A program made the translations under genes and the position numbers. This document shows positions 22,558 to 36,000 of a stretch of DNA of 64,000 nt, piece by piece. Below the pieces are notes generated by a model. That model was not told the origin of the DNA. It worked only from the letters and a program-made list of their open reading frames with translations, and made no database searches. The DNA comes from Ryuthela nishihirai (lineage: Eukaryota > Arthropoda > Arachnida > Araneae > Heptathelidae). Within the stretch, counting starts at the first letter, position 1; each line of letters begins with the position of its first letter. Location: the NCBI GenBank assembly GCA_038380435.1, contig JAWZYU010000017.1:21885283-21949282 (forward strand), given 5' to 3'.

Positions 22558-22758
22558 CAGGGGTTCTCAACGTGGGGTACGCGGTAAAAGTTTTTTGGGT
22601 ACGCCATGAGAGCTCAAAGGTCGCTATATCTAGCAACAAAGTGGCTAAATTGGCATTATTATACTATAATTATAGTTTTATCTATCTATATAAGGGGTAC
22701 GCCAGTTCGATACAAATTTCCAGGAGGTACGTGAAGCATAAAAGGTTGAGAACCACTA
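22558..22758. mobile_element. hAT-type MITE
   Basis: A 201-base element from CAGGGGTTCTCAACG to GTTGAGAACCACTA. Adjacent 8-mers atctaggg and ctctaggg form a TSD with one mismatch. CAGNGGTTCTCAAC termini are typical of hAT MITEs. No coding. Confidence 0.75.
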
Positions 22759-23279
22759 CTCTAGGGTACAATAGAGCTATACCAACTGAAATATTATAAA
22801 TTGCATAATATCCCAGTTAGTATTACCATTGAGAATTTTTGGAAGTGAAAAAAATAAATTCGATTTAAACTTTAATCAGATTGGCTCAATACACTGCTAG
22901 AAGAGAACCTGCGAAAACGGTGTTAAATCAACAATGGATGCAGTCTTCGCCAGGGCAGCGATGCGACGTAGAGTCATGCAAAACGACTACCTGAAGTAAT
23001 AAAAGTCCAGACAATTTGCGCCAATGACGCAGAATGAAAGTAGAATTTATGCTCCGCGAGAAGCTTCAAACGATGAAAATAAGTTAAAAACTTTTGCAAC
23101 GAAAAACTTTGATGTAATTTTTGTGGCTGACTAGGGCATACTGAACGATTCTGCTAGAGAAAAACGGCAAGTCGGGAAACTTTAATTAGGATCTTTTATG
23201 CGAGAGACCAAAATTCCTCATGAAAAGCCCTCTCATGTCTTACCGCTGTTGGCACACATAGTGTTCTAAGTTTGCCTTT

Positions 23280-23560
23280 TGAAACGTTTTATGAAGGAAA
23301 AACTGAATTCATAGCTCGCAATGACACAGGAGCTGATATTTCATGTCTGCATAAGAAAGTCTGGAATAAACTTAACCGAAGCTGCATATTGAAATTGTAG
23401 CAGTGGTCCCGTGGGTCTTTGAACAATAGCTTGTGTCCCAAGCAGTGTTTTCCGGGAACTCTGGCATTGCCTATCACTTTAAACAATGTGAAGCTAACGA
23501 AGCATGTTGATAAAACAGACCTACATTCTGAAGAAAAAATAAATTTAGATTTTTGAATTA
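23280..23560 (+). pseudogene. Retrotransposon aspartic protease remnant
   Basis: Frame reads FETFYEGKTEFIARNDTGAD followed by ISCLHKKVWNKL. DTGAD is the catalytic motif of retropepsins, in the usual setting between gag and RT. A stop follows about 45 residues later. With the LTR at 25151 it suggests a decayed LTR element; no RT core was recognised. Confidence 0.5.
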
Positions 23561-25140
23561 AAAAATATTCAATTAACAACAAATTAGGAAATTATCAACT
23601 TTTGAAGCATGCTGAGATGGGCAGTAACAAACCTGTAAATAGTAGTCAGATTCAGCTGTTCTCTCTACATCAAGCACTTAGCGAATAGACCTCCGGTTCC
23701 AGATGAAGACGAAGATCCAAGATTATTTATTCTTGTTTACTAATGAGAGATATTTTGAATAGTTTTACATTCAAGTTGAAATCTTAGTGTTTCATATATT
23801 TATTATATGAAGTGTTATATTTTGATGAGTTTATAATGTGAAGTGAATACATTACTTATATGTTCTGGTTCATCTGAGGTTCTAGTTTAATCAGTTTTTT
23901 TTTTTGTAATGAGATTTCAAGTTCATTTACGAATTTTGGTGAAAATTTTTTTTTTTCATTTCAGCTGACTAATAACTGAATTGAGTATTATAAAATACTC
24001 TGTATGGTTATAACTGATGATCGTAAATGATGAGCATGAAAGAGAATTTAGTATATTATTGTTAGATAAATCACATATGATGTATATTTTTGTATTGGAA
24101 GAGATTTTTTTATTGAAATGTAAAATTTTGATGCAAAAGGTGAATTGTTAACATTGTATATTATGGTTTACTCACACGAATATCTTTACTCTTAGATACA
24201 ATGTATATGTATTTAAATCTGTTTGGCGTTATCAGTAATATAAATGCATCAGTGATGTATAATTATCAGGATAATGTTAGCATATTTGATCTGATCATGA
24301 TGTCCTGAGCCTGCTGCTTTTGTATCCTGTTGAGTTGTCCCCAAATAGCCTAGTTGACTGAATCTATCACAGCATCTCCTCTGGAAGGGGGACATGAATC
24401 TTGATAAGGAGAAGTAACTAATTGCATTTTTTATTTCAGTTAGATCGCAAATATTTGTATTTAGGTGGATTTTTAGTGGATGATCACATGCCTGCTTTGC
24501 TGTATTTGAGTTTTTATTAGCTTCACACTGATTGCATGATTAAAATTCGTATTAAAAGCACAATGGCAAGTTTTTACATTTGATTGTTACACTAATCATT
24601 ATGATATTGTATGATAAGATGATTTATAGCTGAGGAGCAATGCCCTTTTCTTTTGTATAAGAATGAAGATTAGCTTTCGCATGTTTAATGTTGTTCGGGG
24701 AATAAACAGATATCTGTACTCCACTTGATTCAACTGTAATTGTATTCTGTGAAAGAACAGAATTTATTTTTTTTAACCTTTTAGCAAATTAAGTATGCCA
24801 GAAGTGATGATAACCATCAATTTTTTTCTGTATAGTCAGGAGTATGCATCTTTTGGATCATATCAGAATGTGATACAAGTTTGATTAACACTAGTATGCA
24901 GTTAACTGCCACAGCCATGGTATGTATTTACAGTAGTAGCTGTACACACATTGTTAGGGGAATGGGAGAAGGTACCTTTGGTTGTGCTGGAAGACTGTAT
25001 CAAAGTGTGAGTAGGTCATATGGCTAAATTATCCTTTTCATACTCATACTTATGTTCATTGAACTGTAAATGGCATAAGTTGTGGCCTATTCTAAATTTG
25101 CTCATCAAAATCTGTTATGTCAAATTTTGACTCCCTTTGT
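23561..25140. other. AT-rich stretch, no gene recognised
   Basis: Lies between the protease remnant and the 3' LTR, so it may be degenerate internal retrotransposon DNA, but no motif supports that. Confidence 0.35.
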
Positions 25141-25150
25141 GTGGGGGAGT

Positions 25151-25804
25151 TGTGATGGTTCATCCATTCACTTTTACTTTTCCTTAACCAGTTTTATGTT
25201 ATTTACTTTATAATTATCATTTTCAGATTTACTTTAATTTGAATTATCATTTCTCCCCACCTGTTCCACAGGAAGAGTTCCGACTGCAATTTCACATTTT
25301 AATTGATAGCCACTAAACGCATGCCAAAGGACATGCCTATTTACTTCATCTAGTGCACGATCATTGTATGCAAATTTGGCTTTCCCACGTGATGACGTGC
25401 CACAAATTTGCATGCCACAGAATTAGTTAGTTAGTAATGTGAAGAGATGGGAGAGTTGCTCAGCTGCTAGTGTGAGCAGAGTTGATGGTTATTGTGAAGG
25501 AGGTTGGAGTTGGTTTGTGAAGTGTTGCTTTTTGATGCAACCTATTTTTGGTGAGTCTAGATTTTGAATAAACATTAATTTTATGAAATTTGTATTTGAA
25601 TTTCTTATTTTTTTTCTCTTGAGCAGAGTTTTGGTTTAGAAAATTAATTTTATTAACTTTTTATTTTGAGACAATCACTTATTTAAATTCTTTTTTTTCA
25701 TCTAATGTATTTAATAAACCTTGTTTAATTTCTTGGCAAGATTAACTGCCTGGCACCTGACTTTTAAGCCACCCAGCAAAGTTAACATACTTTGGAGCAT
25801 TACA
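25151..25804 (+). mobile_element. LTR (probable 3' LTR)
   Basis: Begins TGTGATGG and ends GGAGCATTACA. It aligns along its whole length with the LTR at 57145-57907. A purine-rich tract (gtgggggag) lies immediately before it, as expected for the polypurine tract beside a 3' LTR. No matching TSD on both sides, so it is not a simple solo LTR. Confidence 0.72.
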
Positions 25805-25947
25805 CTTACGCTTGGATTGGTGGGAGCTAAAAAAAAATTGAGTCCAAACTCATCTCTGATATACAAATAAAGATATAGGTGATCAAAATTTCAATGAGCT
25901 GATCACTTCTGTTACTGTTTATTTTGGTACCATTTAATTTTGTGCAA

Positions 25948-26150
25948 AGTCCCGAGTGGTTAGCACGCTTGGCTACTGATCTAAGGGACCTGGGTTCGAG
26001 CCCCGGATAAGGCATGGTTGTATGTGTTGTTTTTCTGCTGAGGTCCGCCATCCTCTCAGACCTTCTACTATGGCATATAAACTGACAGGCTCCTTTCAGA
26101 CCTCTGTGGCAAGCAGCTGCTTGAGGGGGTATTTATTTTTTTATTTAAAG
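25948..26150 (+). mobile_element. SINE-A, nearly full-length
   Basis: Starts gtcccgagtggttagcacgc with a small deletion of 'tggc' in the A box. B box GGTTCGAGCCC and TATTTATT tail present. Confidence 0.85.
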
Positions 26151-26810
26151 TTTCATTAAAAACCTAAAATTATCATGTGCAAAGGCCTTTATGAATACAT
26201 ATTATTCTCTGCTTTTTTTATATTCTAATATACATTTTGAAATTGATTACAAAGCAATTTGTGAGCAGTGAGGCTCATATGAATTACCTCTTTCTTTAAT
26301 AGCAAATATTGTATATGTGACTATCAGAGTGATGGAAATTTTTAAATACTCAGCATTTTGCAGCAAAGGTCATATTTCTTTTCTAGATTTGGTTTCACAT
26401 TTAATCCTATCACATTCAGAATTTTAAAACACTCTTATTTTTCTTCTTCAGATTCAGATCCACTTCTGGCATCTTCTGACAGGAATGTTTTCTTTCTACT
26501 ATAGATTTTTCTGCCTGCCTAGTTCTATAATGGTCTGGCTAAATTTAACCAGTGCTATTCATTCCATGTAAACACTTAATGGCAAAAGAAGTTTTCTTTG
26601 TTAATTTTATGCAGGAAACAATAATTGATTTGTAAGCACTGTTCAATTTTCTAGTTGACTGCCAAATGACACATTGTAATAATGTTATATAAAACAATAG
26701 GGTTGTCAGGTTCATTTCATTATTCATTTCACAATCAATGATGCAATAGATCTCTGCTGGATAAAGATGACAGAAAATATAGATTTCTATAGAAATTTTT
26801 AAAATAATCA

Positions 26811-27096
26811 TCACAGTTTTACAGATTGAATTTTTGCTGTATTGATTATTAACTGAGAAGGATAAGAAAGTTTTCTTTTTAGTATTAAGATTTTTGGTTT
26901 CATATAAGATTTAACAGGTGGAAAAGACGAATACTCTAATTTTAAGTGAGAATAGGCATGTATAACATCCATTATGGTATGTGTATTTATATAGGGAAGT
27001 GATGAATGAGGAGCACCTTGTTGCCATTCCATTATAAGGTGAGTGAAGCGCATAATTTCTATGCTCCCAGATGGAAGATTTTCAGTCTTGTTATAC
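26811..27096 (-). CDS. ALG12: ALG12 terminal exon
   Basis: Acceptor atttttcag. It encodes 95 residues including FTHLIMEW and [17 protein letters not shown] and ends in a stop at 26813-26811. The last ~25 residues after [11 protein letters not shown] are Lys/Ile-rich and extend beyond the usual end of the family. Confidence 0.9.
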
Positions 27097-30000
27097 CTGA
27101 AAAATAAAATATTGATTCGTATTTAAATTATTCATTGTCCTTTCAAAGTACCTGAAATATTATGCAATACATAATGAATAATTTCATGCAGTAATTAAAT
27201 TTAACACAAGTATTTTTAACATATATCTAATTTGTTTACAGCGTGTACTGCAATATGAACTTGCACCTTTCAGAGGTAGGCAAACTATGGTTTATGGTCA
27301 AGTTTACATACAAGCTAAAATGGATTTATGATCAAGATGGTCTGATCAAGATGGTCAAGATGATTTCTAACTGGTTAAATTTAGCGTGCTTAATAATTTC
27401 TTTCAAGCTATATGTTTGGAAACATTGGTTATAAAGTCAACTTTTTTTGAAACATCAAATTACCTTTCAGTAATGGCTTTTCTACAGCAAATACATTGCT
27501 TCAATGGATGCATTTTTCAGAAGTAGTTAGGAGGAAGAGAAAGGCAAGGTCTTATTCCTTAAATATCTCTTTGCTCGTATACTCTTATTTCAGGTGTGGG
27601 GAAGTAGCACAGGGGCTATTTTTCATCTTCAAGTACCTTTTCTACATAGTAATTGTTACTTTAAAATATAACTTCAAGCTGAAACCTGTAATAAAACTAG
27701 TGTTTTAAAATGTGTAAACTTACTTTTTGAATAATCCTTATATTTAAATAAACAGTTGTTACTTAATTAAAGGTTAAATCAAAAATATTGCATCACATAG
27801 CAAATAAATAATATCCTTACATTTTTAATTTACAAAAATTATTACTTACTTCCAGTTGGGATTGCTATGCAAAAATCGTGAAACTCCTGTTTGTGCACTA
27901 TACGTATCAATATGAACATTGGCAGCTGCAAAATATTAAAAGTCATTAAATATCAAATAATAATAATAAATGCATAAAGTTGAAAACACACAAATAATGG
28001 ATAATATTTTAAAATATGTGAAAAATATTCATTATTATGCAATGCATAAAAAATTTGACAAAAATACCACACAGAGGGTTGGGTTGTTTAACTCTGAGCA
28101 GCACTTTTTTTGTACACAATGGGCTAAATGGCCAGATCATAAGGACCCCGAAGGCTCAGAGAAAGTTGGGGCAAAAAAAAACACACATGAAAAATTGCAA
28201 AAAAGCAATTGTGATCATGCAATTTGGAAAATTTCTTCTATATGTAAATCACATCGAAACAAATTTGCATAACATGGATTTGTGTTATTCAAGACTACCT
28301 TTATTAAGAAATATATCCACATGCACTAGAAAAGCTCTAAAATTTATGGAAATAAGTAACAATAAATTCCTGCTTTCTAATACATATTTTGTTATTTTAA
28401 TAGCTGTGATAAAAAGCAAAAGAATTGCCTTATGATTTTTCTTGATACTCTTTAGGAATTCTACTACTAGAAACATTGTTCTCCCTAATTCCTAATGGGT
28501 TGGGGCTTTCATTTTAGTGCAAATCAAAGGATCCATTAATTACAATACTTTATAAGTAATAGGACCAGGCAAAACACATTTAATTTTTTATATTTTATAA
28601 TTACACATCTTAATAATAGCATATAGAGCTATTTTAATAATTCCAAAGATTTCATACTTTAACTAGTACCTGTAAGTTATTTTACAGATTAAATATGCAT
28701 TTCATGAAAGAACTAGCTACAATTTTTGCTAAAACTAAATTTTTTTCATTATTTCATCTTTATTGAAATAAACCATTGTTCTACAGAATAACTGAATTAT
28801 ACATTTTAATGTAACACTTGCATTTTGCTCACTTATAACATTTATCTTTTAAAATACATAACACATAAATATATCACCTGCATCTTTTGGCTCCAGTTCA
28901 TGAAGTCTTGAAATAGCAAATCCTCCTGGATAATTATGGTAAGAAATATTCAAAATTAAAATAGATGCAAACAAGTTGAGCAGAAGATGTAGATAAACAA
29001 TGTGTAGTAAAACTTTATATGTCAATGATTTTAATCGATTATGCCATCTGAAAGAAAAAAATTAGACATTAATATACAAGTTATTACATCTAACTTGTAC
29101 TACAATATTGCTTCAGTCTTGCAATGATATAATTATATGAAAAGAGAAGCAATAACATATTTTAACTGTAATAATATTAAACTTATCAATAAAGGTAAAT
29201 AGCAACTGAATTGGCTTTAGCTTTGGCCATAGCTGGCAGAGTGGTCAGGGAGCCAGCTGCTATCCAACAGGCATATTTTGTGTATTGTCTTAGCTCTAAC
29301 TGAGGCAGTGATCAGTTCACTTCTGCCTTAGCAGAACATGTCCTTGTATAAGGCCTGTAAAAGCTAGGAGTAGCTTCTAGGATTTGTCTCCATTCTATGT
29401 GTTGCAACCAAAAAAAAATTCCTATATAATATCTCTGTCAGTGTGTAAAACAGTCCATTTGCCAGAGGAGAAACAAGATACATTAGCTGATGTCATGCCT
29501 GTGTGAAGTTTGGTCTGTAGCTTTCTCTATATATTAACCTTTAAAATTATATTTAAGTAAATAGTGAGAAATAAAAGATTCTTAACCTTATTTTATATAG
29601 TTATTTATTCTTTAGTCTATTGTCAAAGTACAATTATCAATTGACTATAAGTTAAAATGTATTTCACTAGATTATAAGATTAATTTTCATTGAATCGCAA
29701 CTTGAGTACATTGTTTACAGTTCATAGGTTATGTTCCAATGATTATAATCAAGTGGTGCTTTAAATGTTTATACCCCATAAAGATTTAAGAGTTATAGTT
29801 TTTCCCATTGTATTTATAATTATATGTAAATGATACAGCAATCGTGTATTGTATTGCACTTTATATCATCTGTATATGCAGTTTTTATAGATTTGTGAAC
29901 CAATGCATGTACTCTATTGGCTGCTTACAAAAGCAGCTTGGCCCTTTGTTACATCATTCATAAATACATATTTTGATTGGCTTTGTTTTATGAGTCAATT

Positions 30001-33000
30001 CTTTGGAACAAGCAAGCAATCCAACAATGGGGGTCCAAGGGGGTAGAGCCCTCTTGGCAGCCTAGAATGCTGGGGTGGTGGCCCTAATATATGCTAAATA
30101 TGGGGTGGTAAATACTGGGGTGGTGGCCCTAATATATGCTAAATATATAAAATTGCAACACACAAGAAATTCATTTGCACATGGCTAAATAGATGAACTA
30201 ATAATTGTATATACTTAACATTGGTTGGGTTCCCAGTAATAATATTTCTTTAAATTTACATTCATCTTTCAAGCAACAGAAATTCTCTTCATTAAAATTT
30301 GTTTACCATTAAGTTTTACCGAATTTAATGTTCTGAATTACATACTAATATTTTGTTGGACTTATCCATAACAGAAAATATAAATGAGCAATATATTTGA
30401 ATTCGACTTTTTGAGTGGCTAGGATAGCAGTTGTGCAAATTTCTTTTGTCAGCAGTGAGAAGGAGACAATTTTTCAGTCTTCCAGAAAGGAAAAAAAAAA
30501 GCTTATTTAATATGCAAAACAAAAGTTCTAAGAATTAAATTATTTGAATTCCCTGTATCTTAAATGTCATAGACCTATTTTTCACTTACATTGTATATAT
30601 TTGATCTTGCAAGCTTGTATGCATACCAAGGGTCACTCACAATAATGATGGCTGTATCAATTGCCCTTGTGTTTAATTCTTAAACAGAGAACTAGCAATT
30701 GATGTGAATTTGATAAACTCAAATAGTCAAAATACTGATAAAATTCACTGAAATAGAACATTTTAAATTTAAAACACACTTGGTACCTAATATGCAAATC
30801 ATGTATCTATTATTCAGGGGTGGGGTGGCACAAAAGAATCTGGGCTGCTTTTTTTACTGATTCCTTTTAATATTAAAATATATATATAATTTAAAAAAAC
30901 TTTTCATCCAGTTCAAAAAGAAGAATTTTTTCTTTTTCAACTCAAGGTTAGTAATGCTCAACTTTTCTTGTGAAATTCTCTATTGCAATTCATGAATATT
31001 GCATATTCTTCAATAAATATTTTGTGAAAAAAATTTTACTGACATATGGAACTTGAACCTGCATCTCTTCAGAAACATGCCAGAGTATTCTACCATTGAA
31101 TTAATGCCAGCTCTGTATTTTTTCCAACAATGGGGGTCCAAGGGGGTAGAGCCCTCTTGGCAGCCTAGAATGCTGGGGTGGTGGCCCTAATATATGCTAA
31201 TATGGGGTGGTAAATACTGGGGTGGTGGCCCTAATATATGCTAAATATATAAAATTGCAACACACAAGAAATTCATTTGCACATGGCTAAATAGATGAAC
31301 TAATAATTGTATATACTTAACATTGGTTGGGTTCCCAGTAATAATATTTCTTTAAATTTACATTCATCTTTCAAGCAACAGAAATTCTCTTCATTAAAAT
31401 TTGTTTACCATTAAGTTTTACCGAATTTAATGTTCTGAATTACATACTAATATTTTGTTGGACTTATCCATAACAGAAAATATAAATGAGCAATATATTT
31501 GAATTCGACTTTTTGAGTGGCTAGGATAGCAGTTGTGCAAATTTCTTTTGTCAGCAGTGAGAAGGAGACAATTTTTCAGTCTTCCAGAAAGGAAAAAAAA
31601 AAGCTTATTTAATATGCAAAACAAAAGTTCTAAGAATTAAATTATTTGAATTCCCTGTATCTTAAATGTCATAGACCTATTTTTCACTTACATTGTATAT
31701 ATTTGATCTTGCAAGCTTGTATGCATACCAAGGGTCACTCACAATAATGATGGCTGTATCAATTGCCCTTGTGTTTAATTCTTAAACAGAGAACTAGCAA
31801 TTGATGTGAATTTGATAAACTCAAATAGTCAAAATACTGATAAAATTCACTGAAATAGAACATTTTAAATTTAAAACACACTTGGTACCTAATATGCAAA
31901 TCATGTATCTATTATTCAGGGGTGGGGTGGCACAAAAGAATCTGGGCTGCTTTTTTTACTGATTCCTTTTAATATTAAAATATATATATAATTTAAAAAA
32001 ACTTTTCATCCAGTTCAAAAAGAAGAATTTTTTCTTTTTCAACTCAAGGTTAGTAATGCTCAACTTTTCTTGTGAAATTCTCTATTGCAATTCATGAATA
32101 TTGCATATTCTTCAATAAATATTTTGTGAAAAAAATTTTACTGACATATGGAACTTGAACCTGCATCTCTTCAGAAACATGCCAGAGTATTCTACCATTG
32201 AATTAATGCCAGCTCTGTATTTTTTCCACTAATGTAAGACTTTTAAACTCTTCACCGAGATTTTTGGTGCTAGAGGTCCTGTATAGTTAGAGGCTGGCCA
32301 TCTCGGTGATTGAGTCACATGGTTTATGGGCACCATGTTTTGTCGTACCACGAGACGAAAGCCTATGAGTTAGTGTGTGTACCTAGATAAAACTTCTCAG
32401 TTTTTACAATTTTATATATTTCTAATGCTTTTTTGCCTATAAAAGCTTCCATATTTTATCAATGCCTTACTGAGCTGCATTTGGGTGTAAAAATTTCACT
32501 CATAGAAATAAATTAATGAATATTTTTTTCGAGAAACTCTTATCAGAGGACAGCAATTGGTGCAAAAGTGAAATGAGCTAACTGAAAACCAAAAAATAAT
32601 TTCCTTTAAGGTTTGTTTGAAAAATGAGCTAATGTTTTTACTTTTTTGTTGTCCAATATTTGTTCGTCTGTCTCTCTGTTAACTGTTGTCTGTCTATAGA
32701 CAATCAACTTTTTTTTTACTTTTAGAGATAAATGAAAAATTTTTTTTCAGTTAGATAGATTTGAAAGAAATATTGTGCTTTGCAATTTTAAAATCGTCCA
32801 ATAGCTTTAATAGTGGAAAATGATGGGAAATGCTAAAATTTTAAACGAATATTGCAAACTAGAAAGCCAAAATATTACACTAGAAATAGAATCCATATTT
32901 ATACTAGAAATCCAAAATTTTGGTAGTACAGTGTTATGATCAGAAGGTTTACAATGGCAACAAGGCTTTAACCTCTTAGCCAAAACGAGGTGTGAAAATG

Positions 33001-36000
33001 AAACTTTTTTAAGAGATAAATGAAACAATCTTTTTTTTGGGGGGAAGGGGGTTTAGAGATACTAACAATATATTAATATTTACATTTTCCAAATCCCCAG
33101 CAGTTGAAATTTCCAATGTTAGAAAATACTAAAGGTGGTAAATAAAAACTTGAAAGGTGGCTTCTAGCGGTTGAAAAAAGCTGGAAATACCAGATCTTTA
33201 AACGAATATTGCAAACGATCTATTTATGAGAGAAATTTCAATTTTTGGTCATGGAGTGTAATGGTCAAGTGGTTTACACTAACAGTAATAATTTCTCCCA
33301 TTATCACAAGGGGGTGTTGGTAAAATGCAGCTTTTCTGCGTTAAGAGGTAAATGAAAATCATATCTTTGTGTTTATAGGTACTAATAAAATATTAATAGT
33401 TTATTTTGCCAATTATGCAGTAGTTCGAATTTCCACTGCCAGAGGGTACTGAATGTGTAAAATAACTAGAACAATGCATATCGCCTCTGGCACATATGGG
33501 AATAATTTTCAAAGAGAATGGAGTTCTTCCTTCACCTAATTTTTCATTCCTTAAAAGTTTTAATTATGGGTGTTCGTGTTATTTTTCTGCTGAGGTCCTG
33601 CCATCCTCATAGACCTTCTGCTATGGTGTATAAACTGAAAGGCTCCTGTCAGACCACTGTGGCAGGCAGCTGCTTGAGGGATTATTTATTTTTATTTTTT
33701 TAATGTATGATGGAAGAAAATACATATAGTAATATTATATTAATAATTATACAACATAAAAAGTGTCTTTCAGTTCTCAAATTAGAAAAGTTGTTTTTCT
33801 CCCACTCCTCTGAAAATAACGGGCAGATCATTGCTGTCAGTGGAATTTCTATCAAAACAGAACACTACCGCTGAAATTTCTACCATAAAGAGATCGCTTG
33901 GAACATTCGTTAAAAGTTTTGCCATTTGGATATTTAGTGATCTCTAATGATATAAATTAAAACTACCTTTAAAAATGCGAATTATATTTCGTACTAAAAT
34001 ATACGTTTTAAGAGATAATACCAACTAAAAAAATATTTTGAATTATCTCTTAAAACAAAACCATTCTGTTTCTTACCTTGGGCTTAGGGGTCAACTCATT
34101 GTTGTCAATTGAATCTTCAAGATTGTCACATTCCATGACCAAAATTTCAAATTTCTAGCATAACTACATCGTTTGTAATATTAGTTTTAAATTTTGGAAT
34201 TTCTTGATTTTTTTTTCCATTGTCAGAGGGTGCAATTATAGCTTTTGGGAGACCCAGAAAATGCAAATTATAATATTTCATCAATGCCTGTCCTACTCAA
34301 AAAGAATTTCTAATTTATCTCTAAAAACACAAAATTTTCTATTAAAAAAAAAATTGCATCCCCCCTCCTGCCATGGGACTAAAGGGTCAAGTGATTGTAG
34401 TCAATGATAACTTCATAGACTTCATATTTCAACACCAAAATTTCAAACTTTTAACATAACTACATCGTTTGGAATATTCATTTGATATTTAGGAATTTTC
34501 AACTTTTTCCACTGTTAGAGGGCGTAGTTATAACTGGGAGATTCGAAAAATGCAAATTGTAATATTTGATTAATATCTATCCAGCACAAAAAGAATTTTT
34601 TATTTTTCTGCATAAACAAAAAAGTTTGATGTCTACAGACTGATAGATGGACAGACAACAGGGCGAAATTATCTCTTTTAAAAAAAAAAAAGCCCTAAAA
34701 TTTTCTTTTCCTTTGTAGCCATGTTGTAAAGTGCTTCCAATCGTGAGTACTGAAATCTGTGTCAAATATTAACCTACCTTTTCCCGGAATCCATAAGTAT
34801 TCATGCAATACCATTCAGCTTTGCATGCCAAACAATCCAAACGACGACAAAACATGGCATCCAATTTTGAGATGGCCAACCTCTATCTATATAGGGCCTC
34901 TATTTGGTGCCAACTGTTGGCACCATCTATGATCTCAAGTAACAACTATTTCTTTTGTATTGCACTGAGTAAGATGGATATAAATAATAAAGTATATTCA
35001 TGCTATTTAGCATTATTAATGATTTAAACATAAATGACAATCACAGTGTTACCAGTTGACTTTTTAACATCTACAAATCAATAAATATTTTGTGGAAAAA
35101 TTTTCGCCGACATATGGGACTTGAACCCACATCTCTCCAGAAACATGCCATAGTATTCTACCATTGGTTATCTCTGTCTTTTTCCCACTAATTTAAGACT
35201 TTAAACTTTTCACTGAAATCTCGGTGAAGAGTTTAAAATCTTAAATTAATGAAAAAAAGACAGAGCTGGCATTAGTTTAAGTCCTGTATGTTGGCGAAAT
35301 TTTTTCCACAAAATATTTATTGATTTATAGACATTAAAAAGTCAACAGGTAATGCTGTGATTGTCATTTATGTTTATTGCATATTCATTTTCTAATTGCT
35401 GATGCATGAATTTAGAATATTTTACACTGCAATAATTTCTAAAATTGTTTTTGGAACAGTCAGATGTAATTTTGTAAAAGCTATTAAATTTGGAATTTTT
35501 GGTGGAAATTTAAATACTTTGTTTTGACAAAATCCCAAATAGAAAATTGTTTTATATTTTTCCTTCTTTTTTTCACAAAAGAATCAAATGTAAAATAAGT
35601 TTATTTCAAAGTTCTTCTCTGAATACCATAAATATATGTGCAATTTATGAATTCTTATTTTCCTGGTAAATATTCTGGTCTTTTTTAACCAGTTTGAACG
35701 GTGCAAATAGTGCAACACAACTATAGTGGGGTGTGACTCACAATAAAACATATACTTAATGACTTAAGTTGGGTGTGACTGTGGAGATATTGTATATTTG
35801 ATATAACTGGACATTTACAGAAGAGTGTTTCTGACATTTATGTGGATTAATCAAATGCAAATGTTTGGCCTCTGAGCATGTACACAACGGCCTAAATGGC
35901 CAGATCACAAGGATCCCAAGGGCTCAGAGAAGGTTGGGGGAAGGGTATCCACCGAGCAGCTGTTAGGAGACAATACCTTCTGTCAAGGTCATCCATAATG

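Noticed and set aside
30325..30522. Identical 65-codon reverse frames at 30325 and 31427 as a duplicated small gene
   Set aside because: The identity comes from the 1.1-kb tandem duplication. The frame has no recognisable domain, and every other base in the unit is equally conserved.
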